DNA of 6,645 bases from an uncultured Pirellulaceae bacterium (GTDB taxonomy: Bacteria; Planctomycetota; Planctomycetia; Pirellulales; Pirellulaceae), in contig CAKQNH010000266.1 in NCBI GenBank assembly GCA_934255105.1, positions 1-6,645 of the forward strand, in the 5' to 3' direction. Within the stretch, counting starts at the first letter, position 1. Each line of letters begins with the position of its first letter. Position numbers and translations under genes: made by a program. Of this stretch, positions 1 through 5,916 are shown one piece after another. The notes below the pieces were generated by a model, which saw nothing but the letters and a program-made list of their open reading frames with translations, did not search any database and was not told the origin of the DNA.

Positions 1-649
1 CAATACCGCGAAAGTTAGCTTTGTTGGTAGCGCCGTACATTTGCGCTGTCCCGTCGGCATAGGTGCTGCGGCGATTCTGTGCTACCACGGCGTGGCCCAA
101 CCCCCAACCAACGCTCCCCTTAGCGCGCGCTTGCCAGGCCTGCACTGCGACGTCTGCGACGCGATCCACTAGAAACTCAACATACTCATGCGGCTGCATG
201 ATTCCCTCGGTGGGCAGATCGTATACACCTTCGCGCATCACCGGTGCGGTGTGGGTGTGGGTGGCGTTCATCACTAACTTGCTGACGTCGAAATCAGGTA
301 GCCGATCCTTGATTCGCTCGCGAACCTTCTCTAAGATTCCGTCGCGAATGGCTACCAGATCGCACGCGACCAAGATCGCTTGGTCCAGCGACTCTTCACC
401 CTGCCGCGATTCCAGCGCTAGTGCCGTAGCTGTCACCGGGCTGTCGACGCTGCGCGCGATCCGCGCGTGCAATTGTCCAGACAGCCCCACCGGCTGATCT
501 GGCGTAATGCTGATCGTCGCTGTTCCAACGTGCAACTCCGCAGCCGCTAGCTTAGGGGCGGGGAGCGTTGACAACGCAAGCAGAGTAAGAATAAATGCCG
601 TCGCCGCCTTCGCGGTAAGTAGTATCGTGGCTGGCCAGTAAGCACGCAT
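1..649 (-). CDS. Secreted protein with neutral/alkaline ceramidase-like N-terminal domain (3' end cut by window edge)
   Basis: The reading frame is open from an ATG at 649 to the left edge, giving 216 residues of an incomplete protein. The start is supported by GGAG seven bases upstream. Residues 1-38 form a signal peptide with a long hydrophobic stretch (TAFILTLLALSTLPAP) ending in LAAA, so export is likely. Mature sequence opens with GTATISITP (42-50), the typical first strand of the ceramidase-like N-terminal domain (PF04734 type), followed by VACDLV (94-99) and NATHTHTAP (128-136), where H131 and H133 match the zinc-binding region of neutral ceramidases. The later motifs (second His, GDVSPN loop, Glu and Tyr ligands) lie outside the window, so activity cannot be judged. 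Planctomycetes carry many such proteins of unknown substrate; true ceramide hydrolysis is not implied. It lies 85 bp after the broken CocE-type gene on the same strand and could be co-transcribed with it. It is a divergent paralogue of the protein encoded at 2744-4237. Confidence 0.88.
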   Translation of the reverse strand, partial: MRAYWPATILLTAKAATAFILTLLALSTLPAPKLAAAELHVGTATISITPDQPVGLSGQLHARIARSVDSPVTATALALESRQGEESLDQAILVACDLVAIRDGILEKVRERIKDRLPDFDVSKLVMNATHTHTAPVMREGVYDLPTEGIMQPHEYVEFLVDRVADVAVQAWQARAKGSVGWGLGHAVVAQNRRSTYADGTAQMYGATNKANFRGI

Positions 650-734
650 GAATCATCTCCGTGTGGTGAATTAATTTTTCTGAATTGCGACTGCGGGCGT
701 AGCAGGGCAGGGGAGCAGAGAAAGGGAAGGCGGG

Positions 735-2596
735 CTACCGAGCAGGTGCTGCCGGAATAATGGGCAGCACGATGCGGCTGGGATGAGCGGCGTCGTGGTA
801 GATGGTTTGAGTGGCCACATGGCTTAGTCGCTGAAGGTTCAGTGGTTCTCCCGTATTGGGATTCACGTCGAAGCGAGGGAAGTTCGAACTGGACACGTCG
901 ACCCGAATTCGGTGTCCACGCTTGAAAACGTTGGACGTCGGGTAGAGCTTGATCGTGAACTCATACGCTTCGCTCGGAGTCATGAGGGTTTCTTTTTGAA
1001 GCGACTCGCGAAATCTCCCGCGGACGATGCCATCGCCTATATTTAGATCGAATCCGCCGGGCCAATCGTTCGAGGGTGGATAGACGTCGATCAATTTGGC
1101 AGTGAAGTCGGTATCGACGGCCGAGCTGGACGCGAACAACTTCACTTCGATCTCACCGGTGACCTCTAGATCCTCTTCCAAAGGCTCTGATTGAAAGACC
1201 AGCACGTCGTTGCGAGCGGAGATTGGTATCGGCTGTTGGAAATTCCACAGGTGTGGTCCCCCTTTTTGATCCCACGCACCCTGCACCAAAATGTTGTCCC
1301 CCGACGAGATGTTCCCGCCGATGGTTGGCACTGGATCTGCGGGATCGAATTGAAACTGCGTCACGGCCGACTCGGACTCCGTATTTGTGCGGGATAATCC
1401 ACCGTCTGCTTGCAGATAGAAGTCGGTGTACTGCGTGCGCGCGAGCGGCCATTCGTTTTCGTTTCGCCAAACTCCACCGTGTTGCAATCTGCCTTGGGAA
1501 TCTTTGCCTCCGTCGCCGGAGCCCATCACGAAGATTCGCACGGGCGTCTTAAACGGATCTTCCTTACCGACCGAGTTGTCGATTCCCTTGAGCCAATGGT
1601 CGTACCACTCCCGTCGCCAAGCCCATTGATCGGCAATGGCCGCCTCACTGCCAAAGTTGACTTGTCCGTGAGCAGAGGCGGCTTGCTGTCCATGAATCCA
1701 GGGCCCCATGATCAGGAAGACGGGGCTTTTAAGCGTTGGCCTGAGTGCCATAAAGTTGGCGGTGGTGTTTCCAGCCCAGGAATCGTACCAGCCGGAAACC
1801 AAGTAGACCGGTATGTCTTTGTACTTTTCGGGCGAATCAACGATATTGTTTTGAGCCCAAAAATCGTCGTTCGCGCCATGCTCCATCGCGGAGATTAGCC
1901 AATCTTCATACTCCGGCGATAGCTTCAACGGTGTCATGCCACGCCGCGTGGGAAAATTTGCCAAGTAAGCTTGACGCTGGTCCGCCATCTCGGTGAGCAC
2001 TTCAGCAGTGCCCGGCGATTGAGACGCGCGACTTCCGCGCCCAGCGTTCAAAAAGATCCAGTTCCAGAATCGCAGCTCGAAAGCGCCCGCGTTGCGAAGA
2101 CTTTGCCGCCCGAGGTTCGACATCGCATCGACCGGAATCACCGTCTTCAGCTCAGGTGCACCCGCTAGGGCCATGGCATGTTGAGTCCCACCGACGTACG
2201 ACGTGCCGATCATACCGATCGTTCCATTGGACCACGGCTGCTGGCCGATCCAGGCGGCGCAGTCCACGCCGTCGGGGCCGTCGTCGGTCAGCATATGCCA
2301 CACACCCTCCGACTCGCATAATATGCACCGGCCGTCTTGGCACCATTTTTGTTGTATGGCAGACGAGTCAGGATGACAGGCAACGGTTCTTCTTGCGCTA
2401 CTCCATCCTTGGCCGGGCGATAGATGTCGGTCGCCAACAGCACGCCGTCGCGCATGGGCACCATCACATCCTGCTCCAGAACGTAGTCGTCTGCCAGCGC
2501 GAGCGGTCCGCTGGCAACCAGCACGACCAGACCCAAGACGAGCGCTAGCCAGCGGTCGACCAATAAAATCGCTTTGGGGGCGGGGTCAAGTCTCAT
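735..2596 (-). pseudogene. CocE/NonD family alpha/beta-hydrolase (X-Pro dipeptidyl-peptidase S15-like), frame broken by an apparent internal deletion
   Basis: The gene is in two frames. The N-terminal part (2596 to about 2312) starts at an ATG with AAGG five bases and GGAG ten bases upstream; an in-frame GTG at 2632 is less likely. It encodes a signal peptide (hydrophobic LALVLGLVVLVASGPLALA, cleavage before DD), then VPMRDGVLLATDIYRP and LTRLPYNKNG, with Y81 at the usual oxyanion position. It then runs into a TGA at 2288-2290. The main part continues in another frame from about 2313 to the TAG at 735: ESEGVWHMLTDDG, the nucleophile motif GTSYVGG, GWYDSW (acid) and GPWIHG (histidine). Counting from the GTG at 2303, these are S35, D174 and H204. 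A C-terminal PepX_C-type beta domain follows. All catalytic residues survive, but the family strand between the two parts (GYVxVxQDTRGR-like, about 15 residues) is absent. Without a frame correction the product is a short exported fragment. A local assembly error is the main alternative to a real mutation. Intact relatives hydrolyse esters or amides. Confidence 0.85.
2309..2318 (-). other. Deletion/frameshift junction inside the CocE-type gene
   Basis: Read on the minus strand, the N-terminal frame gives AYYAS up to here, then turns into nonsense (RRVCGIC, stop). The frame that makes sense afterwards begins ESEGVWHMLTDDG. Two bases of an alanine codon (GC) are followed directly by GAG TCG of the new frame, so the net loss relative to an intact gene should be 3n+1 bases. 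From the family pattern as I remember it, roughly 40-55 bp are missing. The exact breakpoint is ambiguous by a few bases. Confidence 0.75.
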
Positions 2597-2648
2597 TGCT
2601 GCCTTACTCCGATGATGTTCTCTAGCTGGCACGTTTTAAGGTTGCTCG

Positions 2649-2679
2649 TTATGTCGTACTCTGCTTATGTCGTACTCTG
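2649..2679. repeat. Tandem 15-bp direct repeat upstream of the CocE-type gene
   Basis: TTATGTCGTACTCTG occurs at 2649-2663 and again, perfectly, at 2665-2679, with one base between. On the minus strand it reads CAGAGTACGACATAA twice, 53-83 bases before the ATG of the hydrolase gene and after the hairpins that follow the preceding gene. That position would suit a pair of regulator-binding sites or promoter elements, but replication slippage explains it equally well. Confidence 0.6.
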
Positions 2680-2684
2680 GCTTT

Positions 2685-2729
2685 AAGGCCCATGGCCTTT
2701 CTCAACATAGCCTGGGGCATCGCCCCAGG
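2685..2729 (-). terminator. Two consecutive hairpins after the ceramidase-like gene, likely terminator or mRNA 3' end
   Basis: On the minus strand, 14 bases after the stop of the 2744-4237 gene, there is a perfect 8-bp GC-rich stem CCTGGGGC / GCCCCAGG with a 3-base loop (2711-2729). Eleven bases further is a second perfect 6-bp stem AAGGCC / GGCCTT with a 3-base loop (2685-2699). Neither is followed by a clear run of U, so this is not a textbook intrinsic terminator; it may be a weak terminator or a 3' end protected from exonucleases. Confidence 0.55.
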
Positions 2730-2743
2730 AAGAGGAGAAACTA

Positions 2744-4237
2744 TCATTCACTGCCATTCTTCTGCTTAAGTTCATCAAACATTTCCAGCAGCTTGTCCAC
2801 AATTTTAACGGTCGCATCGAGCTGCACGAAGTTGGTTCCCAGCCATGTCTCGTAGCCCCCCAGGCGATGCTGCTCAGGGGTCGGCAGATAGCCGTACGAT
2901 CCGTTGGCCAGCTCGATTGTAAAGGTCTCGGCAAAAGGGACTCGCTCTTTGAGCTCAAGGCCGGTCTCGGCGAAGACTTCAAACGGAATGCCTGAGATAG
3001 CCAAATCACCGATGCGAATGGCTTGCAGCGGGACTTCGACCTCGGCCGGAGCGTCTTTGAGCAATGCGATCCGCTCGCCATAAAACGTATCCCGACTGGG
3101 CTTGGCGTTAGGCGTTTTCGCCTGGCGTTCGGCTAGTTCCACGAAGTGTTTCTCCATTTCCGGCGTGGGCTGTCTGACCTTGAGCGGCAGGCGAACTTCG
3201 ACGGCACCCAGCGGTACCCAATCTTGGAACTTCAACTGCTGATGCGCCTCGTAGACGCGATCGGCAACCTTCTGTGCTACTTCCTGCATCTTTTCATAAC
3301 TTTGATATTTGCGTCCGCTGGCTTCCGAGAAGTTGATATTGTTCACATCGCCGCTGGTGCCGTTGGAGAGGATGCCGACGAACGGTGGCGTTTGCTCTGT
3401 AGCTCCCAATTTCTCTTCGATGAACTTGGCGAAGTATCCGAAATAGTCTGCTGAAATATCAGCCGATCGGACGCCGCCCACATAATGCAGTGAATAATTC
3501 GCCAACAGCGCGATTGGTCTACCGTCCAGGCTTTGCGCCGAAATGAAGCTGATTTGCGGATCGGTCGGTCCAGCCGGGCGGTCTAGGGCGGCGCTCCCCT
3601 TGGGCGGATTCATGCGGACTTGATCTACACCGCCAAAGGGATTCGCTAACAGCGATGCGTCTTTGACATGCCAGCGACGATTGAAGACTTCGGAGGGCTC
3701 GTCGATCTTGCCCCAGGCGATTCGCGCCGGCTCCAAATTGGCCAAGGCGCGGCGCACTCCGTCCGAGATGCGACGAGCCAAAAATTTCTGATAATCGGTC
3801 AGCTCGGTTTCGCGAATCACTTTGCTCGGACCGCGGGCTGTCGTGGCCGAGTGCGTGTGGGTGGAAGCCATGAGCACATGCGATGGCAGCAGGCCAGTCG
3901 CCTCTTCCAGTTGCAGCTTGGCCAAGTCAAACACTTCTACCGCGATACCTACGTTGTCGCACAGGACGAAAGCCACCGTCGTCTTGCCATCGTCCAGTAC
4001 CAAGCACCGCGCATGCAGTTCGTCATGCACATTCGTAGCTGGGAAAGGCTGGAAACCCCCCACGATCAGTTCACCCAGCGGAGGCGTTATGTTGCTGGTA
4101 GCTGCGCCCGCGCGAAACACCGGCTGCGCCCCTTCAGCCTGGACTGTGGGTGCACCCAGCCCAACGATGCCCAGCAGGCAGCTCCCCAACATCAACGCCA
4201 CTCGGTTAACTACTCTTGCAGATGCAGACTCTCTCAT
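2744..4237 (-). CDS. Secreted neutral/alkaline ceramidase-like protein lacking the usual nucleophile
   Basis: The 497-residue protein starts at ATG 4237, with GGAG eight bases upstream; the GTG at 4243 sits too close to that site. A signal peptide (ALMLGSCLLGIVGLGAPTVQA) predicts export. The rest matches the ceramidase-like N-terminal domain: RAGAATSNITPP (42-53), FVLCDN, then STHTHSA (125-131) with H127 and H129 at the zinc site, and LANYSLHYVGG with H251 as the second histidine. SNGTSGDVNNINF (291-303) follows, then GIPFEVFAETG with E420 near the position of the Glu ligand, and ANGSYGYLPTPEQHR at the Tyr-ligand region. In neutral ceramidases the loop reads GDVSPN and its serine attacks the amide. 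Here it is GDVNNI, so that serine is missing while the metal-site residues remain. This argues for a metal-dependent hydrolase with another mechanism or substrate, or a non-enzymatic role. Length is shorter than true ceramidases (about 650 residues or more), so their C-terminal immunoglobulin-like domain is lacking. It is first in a leftward row of three exported-hydrolase genes. Confidence 0.9.
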   Translation of the reverse strand: MRESASARVVNRVALMLGSCLLGIVGLGAPTVQAEGAQPVFRAGAATSNITPPLGELIVGGFQPFPATNVHDELHARCLVLDDGKTTVAFVLCDNVGIAVEVFDLAKLQLEEATGLLPSHVLMASTHTHSATTARGPSKVIRETELTDYQKFLARRISDGVRRALANLEPARIAWGKIDEPSEVFNRRWHVKDASLLANPFGGVDQVRMNPPKGSAALDRPAGPTDPQISFISAQSLDGRPIALLANYSLHYVGGVRSADISADYFGYFAKFIEEKLGATEQTPPFVGILSNGTSGDVNNINFSEASGRKYQSYEKMQEVAQKVADRVYEAHQQLKFQDWVPLGAVEVRLPLKVRQPTPEMEKHFVELAERQAKTPNAKPSRDTFYGERIALLKDAPAEVEVPLQAIRIGDLAISGIPFEVFAETGLELKERVPFAETFTIELANGSYGYLPTPEQHRLGGYETWLGTNFVQLDATVKIVDKLLEMFDELKQKNGSE

Positions 4238-4325
4238 TTCCACTTCTCCAATGGTCTAAGATGCGTTTTGTAGATGTGTCTTCGTTTAGGATGCGGGCAG
4301 AATATTGGCTTGCGCCAGTGCATAC

Positions 4326-4345
4326 CGCGACATGACGCGACATGA
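4326..4345. repeat. Perfect 10-bp tandem duplication
   Basis: CGCGACATGA is present twice, back to back. It lies about 90 bases upstream of the leftward ceramidase-like gene. The copies are in the same helical phase (10 bp), which would suit a regulator-binding site, but chance slippage is the simpler reading. Confidence 0.5.
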
Positions 4346-4463
4346 ATTGATGTGGGCGGGCGGGACCAATCTCGGATAGCTTGACACAGCCGAGGCGGGC
4401 TATTCACCTTATCGCGCAGCGTAACCATAGTCAAGCGCGCGGTTTCGGTTGTGCCGCAGTTAT

Positions 4464-4496
4464 CCTGCATCCGCTTTTGCGGGGCTACTATGCAGG
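4464..4496. repeat. Nested inverted repeat in the divergent intergenic region
   Basis: CCTGCAT (4464-4470) is mirrored by ATGCAGG (4490-4496). Directly inside lies a second small hairpin, CCGC-TTTT-GCGG (4471-4482). The arms are perfect, making a 33-bp stem-loop. It is roughly midway between the divergent genes and could be an operator, a structured transcript, or the terminator of an unseen short RNA; nothing in the sequence decides this. Confidence 0.45.
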
Positions 4497-4562
4497 CCAC
4501 TTGTCAGTTAACATTTTCAGTGCATTGCAACAGCCCACAGCCCGCTCGCCAACTATACTTGT

Positions 4563-4637
4563 CGCGGATTGGGTAGCCGAAACTGCCAGACTTTGGATAA
4601 TCCGCGCAACAGTCCCAAGTCTGGCGACTTCGACCGC
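4563..4637. repeat. Overlapping inverted repeats in the leader of the SDR gene; possible dispersed palindromic element
   Basis: Two inverted repeats interlock. CGCGGATT (4563-4570) pairs perfectly with AATCCGCG (4599-4606). GCCAGACTTTGG (4585-4596) pairs with CCCAAGTCTGGC (4614-4625) at 11 of 12 positions. The second pair extends outwards as an imperfect palindrome with 24-base arms (4573-4596 and 4614-4637, 17 of 24 matched). Because the right arm of the first lies in the loop of the second, both cannot fold fully together. The element ends 32 bases before the SDR start codon. The GTAGCCGAA and AAGTCTGGCGACTTC strings resemble dispersed intergenic repeats I recall from Pirellula-type genomes, a memory I cannot verify here. 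It may therefore be a mobile or REP-like palindrome, an attenuator-like leader, or both. Confidence 0.6.
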
Positions 4638-4669
4638 GACAGTATCACTAGAACTTTCTGAGAGATGTC

Positions 4670-5623
4670 ATGACAACGATCGCTGTTTTTGGTGGGTCGG
4701 GAAAAATCGGCCGCGCCGCTGTAGAGATGCTCGGTAAGCGCGGACACCAAGTGCGCGCACTAGTCCACCAGCAACCGGTTCCCGGTGATCACGTGACGTG
4801 TGTCAAGGGAAGTGTTGCCGATGCGAGTGCTTGTGGGGAGGTGGTAAGCGGTTCGGAGATCGTTATTCAAATGGCGACGACCAAGGAGGACAGCCAGACC
4901 TTTTTTGATGTCAGCCTACGTGGCACTTTTAACATTCTCGAAGCCTGCCGATTTTCCAAACAGGTCAAGCAATTCATTTTGCTCAGTGGAGATGCAGCGC
5001 AAGGCATCTGGTTCTATCCGCATCCACAACCGATCAACGAACAGACGCCGCTTGCTGCCTATCCCGGCTACTACGCCTTCTCCAAGGTCATGGAGGAGAC
5101 GATGACTCAGCAGTACCGCATCCAGTATGGTCTGCCCACGACCATCCTGCGATCGTCATGGGTCTTCGAAGGAGACGAGCTGTTGAACCACTTTTCCATT
5201 CTAAAGAACGTCGATCCAGCCGAGCCTGGACATGGCTTCGGCGATGTGTCCGATGAAGTGCTCGAGTTGGTTCGCAGTGGACAGGAGCGCATGCCTGTGT
5301 TAGTCGACGCTGCAGGCGTTCCGCTCACTCGACATATCGTACACATCGACGATGTGCTCCAGGCAGTAGACGTTTCGCTCGGGAACGAGCGAGCGATTGG
5401 CCGCGATTATAATATTGCCGCCCCCGCCCCGTTTGAATATCGGCAAGCCGCTAACTACTTGTCGCATAAGCTGGGCGTTCCAACGATCGAAATTGCCAGT
5501 CCGCAGTACTATCCGTTCTCTATTGACATCTCGCGCGCCCGCCAAGAACTCGGCTACTCTCCAGAGAATGATTTTAATCGCATGGCCGACCGCGCCATCG
5601 ACGCGCGTAGCAATCGAAAATAG
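4670..5623 (+). CDS. NAD(P)-dependent extended-SDR protein (epimerase/dehydratase-like)
   Basis: A complete 317-residue protein, a usual length for extended short-chain dehydrogenases. It begins TTIAVFGGSGKIG, a first beta strand and the GxxGxxG dinucleotide-binding loop (G8, G11, G14). It continues with VRALVH at the end of the second strand, KGSVAD, the strand IVIQMAT (64-70), then LLSGDAAQG with S106 as the likely catalytic serine, and YYAFSK with Y135 and K139 as the YxxxK pair. The C-terminal half has TTILRSSWVFEG and RHIVHIDDVLQAV, the substrate-domain pattern of NAD-dependent epimerases and dehydratases, and ends with the SRARQELGYSP motif typical of sugar-nucleotide family members. 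The substrate cannot be assigned and no sugar-pathway gene is adjacent. The second strand ends in His rather than Asp (RALVHQQ), so cofactor preference is uncertain. The start is ATG 4670 with a weak GAGAG five bases upstream. Cytoplasmic; no signal peptide. Confidence 0.9.
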   Translation: MTTIAVFGGSGKIGRAAVEMLGKRGHQVRALVHQQPVPGDHVTCVKGSVADASACGEVVSGSEIVIQMATTKEDSQTFFDVSLRGTFNILEACRFSKQVKQFILLSGDAAQGIWFYPHPQPINEQTPLAAYPGYYAFSKVMEETMTQQYRIQYGLPTTILRSSWVFEGDELLNHFSILKNVDPAEPGHGFGDVSDEVLELVRSGQERMPVLVDAAGVPLTRHIVHIDDVLQAVDVSLGNERAIGRDYNIAAPAPFEYRQAANYLSHKLGVPTIEIASPQYYPFSIDISRARQELGYSPENDFNRMADRAIDARSNRK

Positions 5624-5673
5624 ACAGGGTAAAATTTCAGGTTAACAGATAAGTGGGGTAATCGGATGCGATT

Positions 5674-5876
5674 GACAAGCTGGAAGCTTATCGGCCGGGA
5701 TTGACGAGCTGGAAGCTTATCCCACGTGACAGACAAGCTGGAAGCTTATCCCACGGGACAGACAAGCTGGAAGCTTATCCCACGGGACAGACAAGCTGGA
5801 AGCTTATCCCACACAACAGACAAGCTGGAAGCTTATCCCACACAACAGACAAGCTGGAAGCTTATCCCACGCATGA
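5674..5876. repeat. Seven-unit 29-bp tandem repeat array
   Basis: Units begin at 5674, 5703, 5732, 5761, 5790, 5819 and 5848, exactly 29 bp apart. Each has a conserved 23-bp core, GACAAGCTGGAAGCTTATC followed by CCAC, then a variable hexamer. The hexamers in order are GGGATT, GTGACA, GGGACA, GGGACA, ACAACA, ACAACA and GCATGA. Units 3 and 4 are identical, as are 5 and 6, showing unit duplication. Unit 1 (core ends GGCC rather than CCAC) and unit 2 (GACGAG) are the degenerate edge. Each core holds an inverted repeat AAGCT-GGA-AGCTT, extendable to GA/TC around one mismatch. The period is not a multiple of three, so it is not a protein repeat, and the 6-bp spacers exclude CRISPR. It fills the gap between two SDR genes and ends 40 bases before the second one, so it could affect termination or regulation there. 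I recall similar AAGCTTCCAGCTTG-type intergenic repeats in planctomycetes, unverified. Confidence 0.95.
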
Positions 5877-5916
5877 TCTAGGACTTCAATACTCAAACTC
5901 TAAACCGAGGAACAAC

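Larger units (their letters stand above)
4238..4669. other. Divergent intergenic region, no credible gene
   Basis: This stretch separates the leftward ceramidase-like gene from the rightward SDR gene and must contain both promoters. Short open frames cross it on both strands, but none has a recognisable protein pattern or a good ribosome site. A possible -10 box TATACT (4554-4559) lies before the palindromes upstream of the SDR gene; no well-spaced -35 accompanies it. TTGACA at 4381-4386 has no partner at normal spacing. The structured elements inside are listed separately. Confidence 0.7.

Noticed and set aside
63..497. Plus-strand open frame of 144 codons
   Set aside because: It lies opposite the ceramidase-like gene that reads well on the minus strand, and its translation is low-complexity (rich in Arg, Ser, Thr) with no family pattern.
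735..2303. Intact 522-residue hydrolase starting at the GTG at 2303
   Set aside because: No signal peptide or N-terminal strands would be present, whereas the missing N-terminus is found directly upstream in another frame. A break in one gene explains both.
2156..2548. Plus-strand open frame of 130 codons across the break in the CocE-type gene
   Set aside because: Its translation is Arg-rich nonsense opposite recognisable hydrolase sequence on the other strand.
3668..4273. Plus-strand open frame of 201 codons
   Set aside because: It lies antisense to the well-supported ceramidase-like gene, and its translation shows no recognisable motif.
4381..4409. TTGACA -35 box with a TATTCA -10 box
   Set aside because: The spacing is only 14 bp and the -10 match is poor.
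4234..4500. Minus-strand open frame of 88 codons in the divergent intergenic region
   Set aside because: No ribosome site of note, no recognisable sequence, and it runs over the start of the downstream gene; treated as chance.
5554..5736. Minus-strand open frame of 60 codons spanning the end of the SDR gene and the start of the repeat array
   Set aside because: It consists of antisense SDR sequence plus repeat units whose 29-bp period shifts frame every unit.
5674..5876. CRISPR array
   Set aside because: Repeats of 23 bp are separated by only 6 bp, the spacers duplicate in pairs, and no cas gene is visible.
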